A DNA stretch of 64,000 bases from Halobacillus halophilus DSM 2266 (GCF_000284515.1 NC_017668.1:2108001-2172000); one strand, 5' to 3'. Positions 50,767 through 62,042 are shown, numbered from the stretch's first letter. Notes: a model not told the origin generated them from the letters alone. Program-made: numbers and translations.

Positions 50767-52407
50767 ATGTCCCTTTTGGAAACAACTGTAGGAGAACTTT
50801 TAGAGGAACAGGCTCGTCAATTTCCTGATCAGGAAGCTTTTGTTTACCCGGAGAAGAAGCTGCGAAAAACCTATAAGGAATTTAACGACATGGCTGATGA
50901 AACAGCTAAAGGCCTCATGGCATTAGGGGTAGAAAAAGGGGAACACGTAGCTATATGGTCTGATAATAAGCCGGAGTGGCTTCTTTCCCAGTTTGCCACA
51001 GGAAAAATGGGCGGGGTTCTTGTTACGGTAAATACAAATTACAGAGCACAGGAACTCGAGTACCTTTTAAAACAATCAGATGCGACCACTTTAATACTAG
51101 CAGAAGATTTTAGAGGCACCTCGTATATTGATATTTTGAAAGAGATCTGCCCCGAGCTTTCCTCCTCATTAAAAGGAGATCTTCAAAGCGAGCGGCTCCC
51201 TCATTTAAAAAACATCATTACCTTAAGTGATAAGGAACATCCAGGGTGCTACACGTGGAATGACTTAATCGATATGGGCCGATCAACAAGTGATGAAAAA
51301 CTTGAAGAACGTAAACGCTCTCTATCCTATCAAGATGTGATCAATATGCAGTACACGTCAGGAACTACAGGCTTTCCTAAAGGTGTGATGCTGAGCCATT
51401 ATAATATCGTCAACAATGGTAATCAGGTAGCGGATTGCATGCGGCTTACCAATGAAGATCGTTTGTGCATTCCTGTTCCCTTTTTTCATTGCTTCGGCTG
51501 TGTATTAGGAACGCTTGCTGCGGTATCTAAAGGAGCCACTATGGTTATTCTTGAGCAATTCGAACCTTTACAGGTTTTAAAGGCAGTAAAAGAAGAAGCT
51601 TGTACAGCGCTTCATGGAGTACCTACGATGTTTATTGCCGAACTCAATCACTCTGAGTTTGAAAACTGGAAACCCACCACTCTTCGTACAGGTATTATGG
51701 CAGGATCCACCTGTCCAATGGAAGTCATGAAAAGTGTCATCGAGGATATGGGGGCACAGGAAATTACCATTGCCTATGGTCAAACGGAATCCTCTCCTGT
51801 GATTACCCAGACAAAGGCGGATGATCCGATTGAACTTCGTGTTTCCAGTGTCGGAAAGGCACATCCAAACGTAGAAGTAAAAATCATTGACCCGGCTATT
51901 GGAGATGAAGCAGAAGCGGGAATACCTGGAGAACTCTGCACACGGGGTTATCTCGTTATGGAAGGTTATTACAAGAACCAGGAAGCTACAGAAACAGCCA
52001 TTGATCCAGAAGGATGGCTTCATACGGGTGATATCGCCGTGATGGATGAGGATGGCTATATTGAAATTACCGGGCGCATGAAAGATATGATCATTCGTGG
52101 CGGAGAAAATGTCTATCCACGCGAAATTGAAGAGTTTTTATATCAGCATCCCGATGTGCTGGATGTCCAAGTGGTCGGTGTGCCCGACCAGAAATACGGA
52201 GAAGAGATCATGGCCTGGATCATTCCTAAAGAAGGAAAGTCAATTGAAGAAAACGATATAAGGGATTTCTGTGAAGGACAAATTTCCAAGCATAAAATTC
52301 CAAGGTACATCATGTTTACCGATGAGTACCCGATGACAGCGAGCGGGAAAATTCAAAAGTTTAAACTGCGGGAAGATGCGCTGGACATGATGGATTTGAA
52401 ATCGTAA
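50767..52407 (+). CDS. yngI: AMP-dependent acyl-CoA ligase
   Basis: 546 aa. ANL superfamily: YTSGTTGFPKGVMLSH P-loop, AYGQTESSPV, GYYKNQEATE, and the C-terminal hinge and lysine in GRMKDMIIRGGENVYP and TASGKIQK. Activates a fatty or branched acid to CoA ester; substrate not readable from sequence. 24 bases after yngJ, strong AGAGGAGG. Confidence 0.88.
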   Translation: MSLLETTVGELLEEQARQFPDQEAFVYPEKKLRKTYKEFNDMADETAKGLMALGVEKGEHVAIWSDNKPEWLLSQFATGKMGGVLVTVNTNYRAQELEYLLKQSDATTLILAEDFRGTSYIDILKEICPELSSSLKGDLQSERLPHLKNIITLSDKEHPGCYTWNDLIDMGRSTSDEKLEERKRSLSYQDVINMQYTSGTTGFPKGVMLSHYNIVNNGNQVADCMRLTNEDRLCIPVPFFHCFGCVLGTLAAVSKGATMVILEQFEPLQVLKAVKEEACTALHGVPTMFIAELNHSEFENWKPTTLRTGIMAGSTCPMEVMKSVIEDMGAQEITIAYGQTESSPVITQTKADDPIELRVSSVGKAHPNVEVKIIDPAIGDEAEAGIPGELCTRGYLVMEGYYKNQEATETAIDPEGWLHTGDIAVMDEDGYIEITGRMKDMIIRGGENVYPREIEEFLYQHPDVLDVQVVGVPDQKYGEEIMAWIIPKEGKSIEENDIRDFCEGQISKHKIPRYIMFTDEYPMTASGKIQKFKLREDALDMMDLKS

Positions 52408-52420
52408 AAAGGGGTGGAGA

Positions 52421-53779
52421 ATGGTGTTTACAAAAATACTCATTGCCAATCGAGGAGAAATAGCAGCTCGTGTCATACGTACGTGCAAACAGATGAATAT
52501 TAGTACCGTAGCCGTCTATTCTGAGGCAGACCAGGAGGCCCCCTATGTAAAAGAAGCGGACGAAAGTTACTTAATAGGTAAACCAAGGGTCAACGAATCT
52601 TATTTGAACATCGATAAGATTTTGAAAGTTGCCAAGGAATCCGGCTCAGAGGCCATTCATCCAGGCTACGGGCTTCTTAGTGAAAGTGCTGAGTTTGCTG
52701 AAAAAGTAACCCAGGCCGGGCTTGTATTTATAGGACCAAGACCAGAAGTCATTGCTAAGATGGGGGACAAAATTGCGGCTCGTCATGAGATGAGCCAGGC
52801 TGATGTGCCGATTGTACCCGGGACGGATGAAGCGGTAGCATCAGCAGAGGCTGCCTTATCCATCGCTCAATCATTTGGTTATCCCGTTATGCTAAAAGCG
52901 GCAGCAGGTGGAGGCGGCATAGGAATGCAGGCGGTCTACTCTGATGAAGAGCTTGGAAAAGCCTTTGAAGGGAATTCCAAGCGGGCTGAGACGTTTTTCG
53001 GAGACGGGAAAATGTTTATTGAAAAATTAATCGAAAATCCAAGGCACATCGAAATGCAAGTACTTGCTGACCATCATGGTAATGCTGTGCATCTATTTGA
53101 AAGAGAATGTTCGATTCAAAGGCGACACCAAAAAGTGGTGGAAGAAGCTCCTTCCCCAGTACTTTCTGAGGAAACACGACGTCAAATGGGAGAAAGTGCT
53201 TTAAAAGCTGTAGAAAGACTAGGTTACTCCAATGCAGGAACCATTGAATTTTTAGTGGATGAACAAGAAAACTATTATTTTCTTGAGATGAATACACGTC
53301 TCCAGGTGGAGCACCCGGTAACAGAAGAAATTACAGGGGTAGATTTGGTCGAGCAGCAGTTAAGAGTCGCTTCAGATGAGGTTCTTTCTCTTAAACAGGA
53401 AGACCTTTCGATTCAAGGTCACGCGATTGAAGTTCGTATTTATGCAGAAGATCCGAATACCTTTTATCCTTCTCCGGGACAGCTGACAAAACTGGAATTG
53501 CCAGAAGGTGAAAACATCCGCCATGAATTAGCTGTAAATGGAAGTTCGAAGGTAACCCCTTTCTACGACCCTATGATTGCGAAACTCGTAGTACATGGCG
53601 AGACGAGAGAGCAGGCGATTGATCTGATGGCACAGGCTCTCCATAAATATGAAATTGAAGGAATTAAATCCAACTTAACCATGTTAAAACGGATTATTAC
53701 GCACGATCAATTTAAAAAAGGAAATACAAAAACAACCTTTATCCAGGATTATTACTTACCTACGTTAACCAACCAATAA
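52421..53779 (+). CDS. yngH: biotin carboxylase subunit of acyl-CoA carboxylase
   Basis: 452 aa. ATP-grasp biotin carboxylase: KILIANRGEIAARVIRTCK, glycine-rich loop KAAAGGGGIGM, ECSIQRRHQKVVEEAPSP, and FLEMNTRLQVEHPVTEE. With the carrier and YngE it should make a 3-methylcrotonyl-CoA carboxylase. AAAAGGGGTGG before the ATG. Shorter than MccA because the carrier is a separate gene. Confidence 0.92.
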   Translation: MVFTKILIANRGEIAARVIRTCKQMNISTVAVYSEADQEAPYVKEADESYLIGKPRVNESYLNIDKILKVAKESGSEAIHPGYGLLSESAEFAEKVTQAGLVFIGPRPEVIAKMGDKIAARHEMSQADVPIVPGTDEAVASAEAALSIAQSFGYPVMLKAAAGGGGIGMQAVYSDEELGKAFEGNSKRAETFFGDGKMFIEKLIENPRHIEMQVLADHHGNAVHLFERECSIQRRHQKVVEEAPSPVLSEETRRQMGESALKAVERLGYSNAGTIEFLVDEQENYYFLEMNTRLQVEHPVTEEITGVDLVEQQLRVASDEVLSLKQEDLSIQGHAIEVRIYAEDPNTFYPSPGQLTKLELPEGENIRHELAVNGSSKVTPFYDPMIAKLVVHGETREQAIDLMAQALHKYEIEGIKSNLTMLKRIITHDQFKKGNTKTTFIQDYYLPTLTNQ

Positions 53780-53792
53780 GGAGAGATGGATT

Positions 53793-54005
53793 ATGAATGA
53801 AGTAAAAGCATCAATGGCAGGAAGTGTATGGAAATTAGTCGTACAGCAGGGCGAAGAAGTCAGTGAAGGGCAGGACATTGCTATCTTAGAATCTATGAAA
53901 ATGGAAATCCCCATCCCTTCAGAAGCCTCTGGAAGTGTAAAAGAATTAAAAGTCAGTGAAGGTGATTTTGTAAATGAAGGCGACGTTATTGCCATTATAG
54001 AATAA
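53793..54005 (+). CDS. biotin carboxyl carrier protein
   Basis: 70 aa, a lone biotinyl domain: ILESMKMEIPIPSE with the biotin lysine in ESMKM, and flanking SEGDFVNEGDVI. Second carrier besides the usual AccB, specific to this operon. AAGGAGAG upstream, 13 bases after yngH. Confidence 0.93.
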   Translation: MNEVKASMAGSVWKLVVQQGEEVSEGQDIAILESMKMEIPIPSEASGSVKELKVSEGDFVNEGDVIAIIE

Positions 54006-54019
54006 CAGGAGCGGATAGT

Positions 54020-54922
54020 ATGCTGGAGTTACCAGAAGAAGTGACGATCAAAGAGGTCGGACCCCGGGATGGACTACAGAATGAGTCCAGGGAAGTTCCG
54101 ACAGAAGATAAAATTTCCTGGATAAATCAATTGTCAGAAGCCGGTTATTCCTACATTGAATTCAGTTCTTTCGTCCATCCGAAATGGATTCCCCAGTTAA
54201 AGGATGCGAAACAAGTAGCTTCATCTATTGAGAGAAACCCTGGTATAACGTACGCAGCACTGGTACCCAATATGAAAGGGCTTGAAGCAGCGCTGGAAAC
54301 AGATGTAGATGAAGTATCCGTGTTTATGTCAGCCAGTGAAAGTCATAATAAAAAAAATATAAACAAGTCGATTGAAGAAACTTACCCTGTTCTTAGGGAA
54401 GTCGTTCAGGAAGCAAAGGGCGCGGGAAAAACGGTCCGCGGCTATGTATCAACCGTCTTTGGTTGTCCTTATGAAGGGAATATTCCGATTGGACAGGTCA
54501 TAGACGTCAGCAAACATATGCTGGATATGGGCATAGATGAACTTTCGTTAGGGGATACCATCGGGGTTGCCAATCCTAAGCAGGTGGATAAGGCCTTACA
54601 TGAAATTCAGAAGCAGTTATCCTTCAAGGATATAGCTATGCATTTTCATAATACGAGAGGAATGGCTCTAGCAAATGTTCTGGTGTCGTTAAATCATGGG
54701 ATTACCACGTTTGACAGTTCGCTTGGTGGACTCGGAGGCTGTCCCTATGCAAAGGGTGCTTCAGGCAATCTTGCTACCGAGGATCTCGTTCATATGCTGC
54801 ACCAGATGGGTGTATCGACGGGAATAGATGAACATAAACTCAGACAGGCTGCTTCATTTATTCAAGATACATTAAATAAACCGCTATCCAGTCATGTGAT
54901 GCAAATAGAAAGATCAAGGTAA
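54020..54922 (+). CDS. yngG: hydroxymethylglutaryl-CoA lyase
   Basis: Cleaves HMG-CoA to acetoacetate and acetyl-CoA, the last step of leucine breakdown. 300 aa TIM barrel: VGPRDGLQNE, the metal site HFHNTRGMALAN, and the catalytic-cysteine loop GGLGGCPYAKGASGN. ACAGGAG before ATG. Confidence 0.94.
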   Translation: MLELPEEVTIKEVGPRDGLQNESREVPTEDKISWINQLSEAGYSYIEFSSFVHPKWIPQLKDAKQVASSIERNPGITYAALVPNMKGLEAALETDVDEVSVFMSASESHNKKNINKSIEETYPVLREVVQEAKGAGKTVRGYVSTVFGCPYEGNIPIGQVIDVSKHMLDMGIDELSLGDTIGVANPKQVDKALHEIQKQLSFKDIAMHFHNTRGMALANVLVSLNHGITTFDSSLGGLGGCPYAKGASGNLATEDLVHMLHQMGVSTGIDEHKLRQAASFIQDTLNKPLSSHVMQIERSR

Positions 54923-54938
54923 GAAAGGAGGTTGTGAG

Positions 54939-55721
54939 ATGAGCGAACTTGTTACGTTAAAAGAGGTAAATGAACACGTCTTATTACTAACTTTAAATCG
55001 TCCAGAAGCGGCAAATGCTCTTTCCAGAGAACTACTGGATCAGTTAGCAGCTCGAACAGAAGAAATTAACCAGCGGACCGACGTGCGGGCAGTATTGATT
55101 ACTGGAAGCGGAACGAAAGTGTTTTGCGCTGGAGCTGACTTAAAGGAACGGGCGGATATGTCCGAGCAGGAAGTTATCCAAACGGTTGAAAAAATCGGTG
55201 ATACCATCCAATTGATTGAACAAATCTCCGTGCCTACCATCGCCGTAATTAATGGGGTCGCTTTTGGAGGGGGGCTTGAACTTGCTTTAGCTTGTGATTT
55301 GCGCATTATGAGTAATTCAGCAAGAGTGGGGCTTACTGAAACCTCTCTTGGAATTATCCCTGGAGCGGGAGGCACCCAGCGACTCAGCCGTTTAATTGGA
55401 CTCGGAAAAGCGAAAGCAATGATCTACACAGCACGCCCCATCGAAGCTCAGCGGGCCCATGCGATCGGACTTGCGGAATATGTGTACGAGCCTCAGTTGC
55501 TGTTAGAAGAAGCCAAGGATATTGCGTTCTCCATTGCACGCAATGCGCCTATTGCGCTTAGACAGGCTAAAAAAGCTATACATGACGGATACGATAAGGA
55601 ATTATCTGCAGGACTTCAAATTGAAAAGGAGTGCTATCAAAAGACGATTGACACGGAAGACCGTCTGGAAGGCCTGAAAGCATTTAAAGAGAAAAGGAAA
55701 CCAGATTATAAAGGAAAGTAA
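54939..55721 (+). CDS. yngF: enoyl-CoA hydratase, probable methylglutaconyl-CoA hydratase
   Basis: 260 aa crotonase: oxyanion-hole segments AGADLKER and INGVAFGGGLELALACDLRI, catalytic Glu region LTETSLGIIPGAGGTQRL. Context (HMG-CoA lyase before, carboxyltransferase after) supports 3-methylglutaconyl-CoA as substrate. GAAAGGAGG upstream. Confidence 0.9.
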   Translation: MSELVTLKEVNEHVLLLTLNRPEAANALSRELLDQLAARTEEINQRTDVRAVLITGSGTKVFCAGADLKERADMSEQEVIQTVEKIGDTIQLIEQISVPTIAVINGVAFGGGLELALACDLRIMSNSARVGLTETSLGIIPGAGGTQRLSRLIGLGKAKAMIYTARPIEAQRAHAIGLAEYVYEPQLLLEEAKDIAFSIARNAPIALRQAKKAIHDGYDKELSAGLQIEKECYQKTIDTEDRLEGLKAFKEKRKPDYKGK

Positions 55722-55733
55722 GGTGGGGAAAAG

Positions 55734-57263
55734 ATGGCGAAGAATCAGACGTTAGAAGAAAAAAGAAAGCATATTTCCTCGGGTGGAGCAGAAAAGTATC
55801 ATGCTAAAAATGCAGAAAAAGGAAAAATGTTTGTACGAGAGCGCCTTCAGTTATTATTCGACGATGATATGAATATTGAAGATGCCTTTTTTGCCAATAA
55901 TCAGGACGATAAACTTCCTGCTGATGGAGTGGTCACAGGCATAGGAAAAATCAATGGAGAACAGGTTTGTGTTATGGCCAATGATTCTACTGTTAAAGCA
56001 GGATCATGGGGAGCACGCACTGTTGAAAAGATCATTCGAATTCAGGAAACAGCTATGAAACTGCAGCTTCCAATGCTTTACCTCGTAGATTCAGCTGGAG
56101 CAAGGATCACCGATCAAGTAGACATGTTTCCCAATAGAAGGGGAGCCGGCCGTATTTTTCATAACCAGATAAAGTTATCCGGTCGGGTTCCTCAAGTCTG
56201 TTTGTTATTCGGACCCTCAGCTGCTGGAGGAGCTTACATACCTGCTTTTTGCGACATCGTAGTTATGGTCGACGGGAATGCTTCGATGTACCTGGGATCA
56301 CCGAGAATGGCGGAGAAAGTGATTGGAGAAAAAGTCTCCCTTGAAGAGATGGGAGGGGCAAAAATGCATTGCTCCGTCTCGGGATGTGGGGACGTACTTG
56401 CTAAGGATGAGAAGGAAGCTATATCATTCGCACGGAAATACATGAGCTATTTTCCGGCAAATTATCGAAAAGCTCCTGCTCAAAAAGAAAGTATTGACCC
56501 TGTAGCGTTTGAAAAGTCCATAGAAGAATTGATTCCAGAAAATCAGAATGCCCCTTTTGATATGTACCAGTTGATTGACCGTATTATTGACGAAGATTCT
56601 TTTTGCGAAATTAAAAAGAAATTCGCTCCGGAACTTATTACCGGTTTATCGAGAATAGACGGTCGTGTGGTCGGTATCATTGCTAATCAGCCCAGAGCGA
56701 AGGGCGGGGTGCTGTTTCCGGATTCGGCCGATAAATCCGCTAAATTTATTCAGCTTTGTGATGCCTTTAATATTCCTTTATTATTCCTGGTAGATATTCC
56801 AGGATTCATGATTGGAACGAAGGTGGAACGGGCAGGTATCATTCGGCACGGAGCCAAAATGTTATCAGCCATGAGTGAAGCGACCGTTCCTAAGATCTCC
56901 GTTATTGTAAGAAAAGCTTACGGAGCTGGACTTTATGCTATGGCAGGTCCAGCCTTTGAGCCGGATGCATGTATAGCTCTTCCAACAGCCCAAATTGCTG
57001 TGATGGGTCCTGAAGCGGCTGTGAATGCGGTATATGCAAACAAAATAGCTGAACTTCCTGAAGAAGAAAGACCTGCGTTTATTAAAGAGAAACACGAAGA
57101 ATACAAAGAAAATATCGATATTTATCGCTTAGCTTCTGAGCTGGTGATCGATGATATTATTCAGCCTGACCGGCTGAGAGAAGAACTTTCTATTCGATAT
57201 GAAGCTTACCAAAATAAAGACGTAACCTTTACTGAAAGAAAACACGGAGTATATCCTGTATAA
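55734..57263 (+). CDS. yngE: acyl-CoA carboxylase carboxyltransferase subunit (methylcrotonyl-CoA type)
   Basis: 509 aa, two crotonase-like halves: ARITDQVDMFPNRRGAGRIF, FGPSAAGGAYIPAFCDIVV, and in the C-half VDIPGFMIGTKVERAGIIR and AYGAGLYAMAGPAF. Moves carboxyl from carrier biotin to the acyl-CoA. Propionyl-CoA is an alternative substrate. Last gene of the seven-gene operon; terminator follows directly. Confidence 0.92.
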   Translation: MAKNQTLEEKRKHISSGGAEKYHAKNAEKGKMFVRERLQLLFDDDMNIEDAFFANNQDDKLPADGVVTGIGKINGEQVCVMANDSTVKAGSWGARTVEKIIRIQETAMKLQLPMLYLVDSAGARITDQVDMFPNRRGAGRIFHNQIKLSGRVPQVCLLFGPSAAGGAYIPAFCDIVVMVDGNASMYLGSPRMAEKVIGEKVSLEEMGGAKMHCSVSGCGDVLAKDEKEAISFARKYMSYFPANYRKAPAQKESIDPVAFEKSIEELIPENQNAPFDMYQLIDRIIDEDSFCEIKKKFAPELITGLSRIDGRVVGIIANQPRAKGGVLFPDSADKSAKFIQLCDAFNIPLLFLVDIPGFMIGTKVERAGIIRHGAKMLSAMSEATVPKISVIVRKAYGAGLYAMAGPAFEPDACIALPTAQIAVMGPEAAVNAVYANKIAELPEEERPAFIKEKHEEYKENIDIYRLASELVIDDIIQPDRLREELSIRYEAYQNKDVTFTERKHGVYPV

Positions 57264-57303
57264 AAAAACAACTCCTGATCAAATTAGATCAGGAGTTGTT
57301 TTT
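57264..57303. terminator. bidirectional terminator yngE/acyl-CoA synthetase
   Basis: Perfect 17-bp inverted repeat starting AAAAACAACTCCTGATC, 6-nt loop, T tracts both ways, between convergent genes. Confidence 0.9.
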
Positions 57304-57305
57304 AT

Positions 57306-59267
57306 TTAAGTAGAAGAAGTAGCCTTTTTACCGATCGTCTGGATCTGTTCTATGGTGTTCGGGTTTTCAAGAGCACTTAAATCACCTGCAGGTTTATTTA
57401 AATAAGCAGATTTAATAGCTCTCCTCATTACTTTTGCATTTCTCGTTTTAGGCAGATCATCAACGATGTACACTTTTTTAGGAGCAAGAGCTTTTCCTAA
57501 TTTATCAGCTAAGTGACTTTTGAATTCACTTATAAGTTCCTCTGATTCTTTTACATTAGGATTAAGGACAACAAACGCTATAGCCTCTTCACCTTTAATT
57601 TCATGCGGAACGCCGATGACCCCAGCTTCTGTAATAGAAGGATGTTCAACCAGCACAGATTCAACTTCTGCGGGACCAAGTCTTTTGCCGGCTACATTAA
57701 GGACATCATCAGAGCGTCCTGTAATCGTATAAAAGCCTTCATCATCAAGGATGACCCAGTCACCATGAACCCACGTATCTTTGAAGCGGTTCCAATAGGT
57801 ATCTTCATATCGTTCATTTTCATTATAGAAGCCACTGGTCATGCCTATCCACGGTTTTCGTAATACTAATTCACCTACTTGATTCTTGAGAGAATCTCCA
57901 GTTACATCATATACATCTACGTCCATACCAGGTAAAGCAGCATTAAATGTAACCGGTTGAATAGGCTTAATTAGTACATTCCCAAGGATACCGCCAGAGA
58001 TTTCAGTACCGCCTGAGTAGTTAAAGATAGGGACGTTCGAGTTGCCTGCCTGCTTGAAAAGCCAGCGCCAGGGCTCAGGATTCCAGGGCTCTCCAGTGGT
58101 GCCGATAAGTTTAAGAGAGCTTAAGTTATGCTTTTGAATCCATTTTTCCCCATGCTTCATCATGGATCGAACAAGAGTAGGAGAGATGCCTAAATGAGTG
58201 ACTTGATATTTTTCTACTAAACTCCATAAACGATCAGGCTCAGGGAAATCAGGGGTTCCTTCAAACATGACTATAGAAGAACCGTTAACCAGCCCGCCAT
58301 AAACTAGAAAGGGGCCCATCATCCACCCCATATCCGTGTACCAAAATAGAATGTCTTCGCTCGTAACATCCATGCATACTCCAGCATCAAATGCTGCTTT
58401 TGTTGGAAAGCCTGAATGCGTATGCACAGCCCCTTTCGGTCTCCCAGTGGTGCCGGAAGTATAAATAATCATAAAAGGATCATCAGCTTCCATACTTTCT
58501 GTTTTGAAAACGGTTTCATTTTCTAGCAAACGAGACCACGGTGTATCTCTGTATTCATTCCAATCAATTTCACAATCAGCACGCTCTACTACAATTACAT
58601 GTTCTAAAGAAGGGCATTGATCACAGGCGAGGTCTGCTTCCATTTTCATCGGAATGGTTTTTCCTCTTCTAAAGAAACCGTCTGCTGTGATAAGAGCTTT
58701 GGAGCGGGCAGCCTGTATTCTTGTAGCAATCGCATCTGCTTTATAGCCTGAAAACGCTGGAGAGAATATTGCACCAACTTTTGAGATAGCCAGCATTGAA
58801 ATGAGTGTTTCCGGAATCATAGGCAAGTAAAGCGTAACAATATCTCCTTTGCCAATACCCAGTTTGTGTAATCCATTTGCGACACGATTTACTTCATGGA
58901 ATAACTCCTCATACGTAAATTGAATCGTATCTCCGTTATCACCCTCCCAGTAAAGCGCAACGGTATCCTGTTTGTCGTCACTTAAAGCCCATTTATCGAG
59001 AGCGTTGTGAGCTACATTCATCTTTCCACCGGTAAACCACTTAGGATAAGCTATTCCCCTGGATAAATCCACCGTTTTTTCATACGATTGATCCCATACT
59101 ATTCCTAGTTCTTTCAAGGCTTCATCCCAGAACCATTCTATATCTTCAGTAGATTCTTTGTGGAAAGCATCATAATTTTCGTATCCTAGTTTTTGCATCC
59201 ATTGAAATAGTCTTGTACTTTTAATTTGACTTTCCGAGGGAACCCAGGCTTTTTCATATGTATTCAT
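57306..59267 (-). CDS. acetyl-/acetoacetyl-CoA synthetase-like AMP-forming ligase
   Basis: About 653 aa with the acetyl-CoA synthetase N-domain (IEWFWDEALKELGIVWD). MIIYTSGTTGRPKGAVHTH, GTTGEPWNPEPWRWL, NYSGGTEISGG, the hinge GRSDDVLNVAGKRLGPAE and the acetylatable lysine in KTRNAKVMRR. ATG 59267 is chosen for the GGAGG/GGAGAT upstream. Convergent to the leucine operon, whose product acetoacetate could be its substrate; acetate or propionate also possible. Confidence 0.85.
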   Translation of the reverse strand: MNTYEKAWVPSESQIKSTRLFQWMQKLGYENYDAFHKESTEDIEWFWDEALKELGIVWDQSYEKTVDLSRGIAYPKWFTGGKMNVAHNALDKWALSDDKQDTVALYWEGDNGDTIQFTYEELFHEVNRVANGLHKLGIGKGDIVTLYLPMIPETLISMLAISKVGAIFSPAFSGYKADAIATRIQAARSKALITADGFFRRGKTIPMKMEADLACDQCPSLEHVIVVERADCEIDWNEYRDTPWSRLLENETVFKTESMEADDPFMIIYTSGTTGRPKGAVHTHSGFPTKAAFDAGVCMDVTSEDILFWYTDMGWMMGPFLVYGGLVNGSSIVMFEGTPDFPEPDRLWSLVEKYQVTHLGISPTLVRSMMKHGEKWIQKHNLSSLKLIGTTGEPWNPEPWRWLFKQAGNSNVPIFNYSGGTEISGGILGNVLIKPIQPVTFNAALPGMDVDVYDVTGDSLKNQVGELVLRKPWIGMTSGFYNENERYEDTYWNRFKDTWVHGDWVILDDEGFYTITGRSDDVLNVAGKRLGPAEVESVLVEHPSITEAGVIGVPHEIKGEEAIAFVVLNPNVKESEELISEFKSHLADKLGKALAPKKVYIVDDLPKTRNAKVMRRAIKSAYLNKPAGDLSALENPNTIEQIQTIGKKATSST

Positions 59268-59483
59268 GTAGATCTCCGCCTCCAGTTTAATGTACTTTAA
59301 TCTCACCTTCTATTATACCGGAGATGGAGTCTATAATGAATGATTGTACTTTTTTCACAAGGGTGATTCGTGGTATAAAAACACTAATAGAAAGTGTATT
59401 CTAAAAAAATTTGGTAATAATAACATTCAAAGATTCGGGTATTTAACATATGTAAAAAGATAGTGCTTCGCATAAAAATTTCC

Positions 59484-59511
59484 ATCATTTGGAGATTGGA
59501 CTCCAAATGAT
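59484..59511. promoter_or_regulatory. 11-bp-arm inverted repeat
   Basis: ATCATTTGGAG-attgga-CTCCAAATGAT, perfect arms, no T tract. Operator or leader structure for either divergent gene. Confidence 0.4.
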
Positions 59512-59540
59512 TAAAATATCGACTTCTTTCGAGTTACTTT

Positions 59541-59558
59541 AACAATTAATTAATTGTT
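59541..59558. promoter_or_regulatory. 18-bp perfect palindrome
   Basis: AACAATTAATTAATTGTT, about 115 bp before the sqdB -10. Candidate dimer-binding site. Confidence 0.4.
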
Positions 59559-59713
59559 TCAAACTTGAATTAATGGTAAAGTCAAAATCGGAGATACTCA
59601 TTACTGTTGTAGAATAAGGCTCAAGAGTCCGCATTAAAACATTACCATTCATTAAGAAAAGAATGTTATTCTATAATGGGAATACGATAAGGCTAGATGT
59701 AACTAGGAGGTAG

Positions 59714-60865
<1,152 letters not shown>

Positions 60866-60878
60866 GGAGTTTTCCACT

Positions 60879-62042
60879 TTGAAGATCGCCATCATTACTG
60901 AAACATTCCTCCCATCAACAGATGGAGTGGTAACCAGACTGAAGGAAGCCATCAAATACCTGCAAAGTCAAGAACATCAAGTGGTCGTGATAGCTCCAGA
61001 CCTTGGTGTGAAGGAGTATGAAGGTGCGATTGTAGAAGGGGTTAAAGCAACAAAATTGCCTTTTTATCGTTCGAAAGAGTTCTCCTTACCTCAGCGGAAG
61101 GTAAAAGGCTTACTGCAAAAACATAATCCGGATCTTGTCCATGTAGTGAACCCGGCTATCGTGGGGGTATCAGGAGTGTATTACGCAAATAAGCTTAATT
61201 ATCCGTTAATTGCTTCTTATCACACGCATGTACCTAAGTATCTGGATTTTTATCGACTGTATCCCTTCAAGCCTCTCGTGTGGTGGTATTTCCGTAAACT
61301 TCATAATTATGCTCACGTTAACTTATGCACCTCTCAAGCCATCAAGAGTGAGCTGGACGAAAAGAATTTCCATAATGTAAACGTGTGGGACCGCGGGGTT
61401 GCAGTAGATCATTACCATCCTAAGCATAAGACAAAAGAAATGCGCGAGCGTCTTTCTGGCGGGAAACCTGAAAATAAACTACTCGTATTTGTCGGCCGTT
61501 TAGCACCTGAAAAAGAAATTCACAAGATCAGACCATTACTTGACCAAAGAGATGACCTTTCATTAGCTATTGTTGGCGATGGACCTGTTAAGGACGAACT
61601 TGAGTACACTTTTGAGGGCACCAATACCGTCTTTACTGGTCTATTACATGGTGAAGAACTAAGAGAAGCTTTTTCTTCATCTGACGCTCTGATTTTTCCT
61701 TCTGTAACGGAAACTTTAGGACTCGTCATCTTAGAATCCATGGCTTCAGGTCTGCCGGTTATTGCTGCAAAAAGCGGTCCTACGATGGAACAGGTGGAAG
61801 ACGGTAAAACAGGCATTCTGTTTGAAAATGAGAATACAGATAGTATGATCGATGCGATTAACCGTCTGGAAGACGAAGTGCTTTATAAGTACTTATGTAA
61901 AAACGCAAGAGCCGAAGCAGAAAAACACAGTTGGCAAAAACCTTCTGAACAGATACTGGATTATTACCATGAAACTTTACGGGTATTTGGAGAAAACGAA
62001 GAGTACTCGACTAAAAAATCAAAGGTTAAAGTCACAGAGTAA
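60879..62042 (+). CDS. GT4 glycosyltransferase, probable sulfoquinovosyltransferase (SqdX-like)
   Basis: About 387 aa GT-B enzyme: N-terminal ITETFLPSTDGVVTRL, FVGRLAPEKEI, and the EX7E motif in SVTETLGLVILESMASG. TTG 60879 is 8 bases after AAGGAGT. The SqdX/SQD2 family transfers sulfoquinovose to diacylglycerol; the sqdB neighbour makes this likely, though a glucosyl- or mannosyl-lipid role cannot be excluded. Confidence 0.88.
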   Translation: MKIAIITETFLPSTDGVVTRLKEAIKYLQSQEHQVVVIAPDLGVKEYEGAIVEGVKATKLPFYRSKEFSLPQRKVKGLLQKHNPDLVHVVNPAIVGVSGVYYANKLNYPLIASYHTHVPKYLDFYRLYPFKPLVWWYFRKLHNYAHVNLCTSQAIKSELDEKNFHNVNVWDRGVAVDHYHPKHKTKEMRERLSGGKPENKLLVFVGRLAPEKEIHKIRPLLDQRDDLSLAIVGDGPVKDELEYTFEGTNTVFTGLLHGEELREAFSSSDALIFPSVTETLGLVILESMASGLPVIAAKSGPTMEQVEDGKTGILFENENTDSMIDAINRLEDEVLYKYLCKNARAEAEKHSWQKPSEQILDYYHETLRVFGENEEYSTKKSKVKVTE

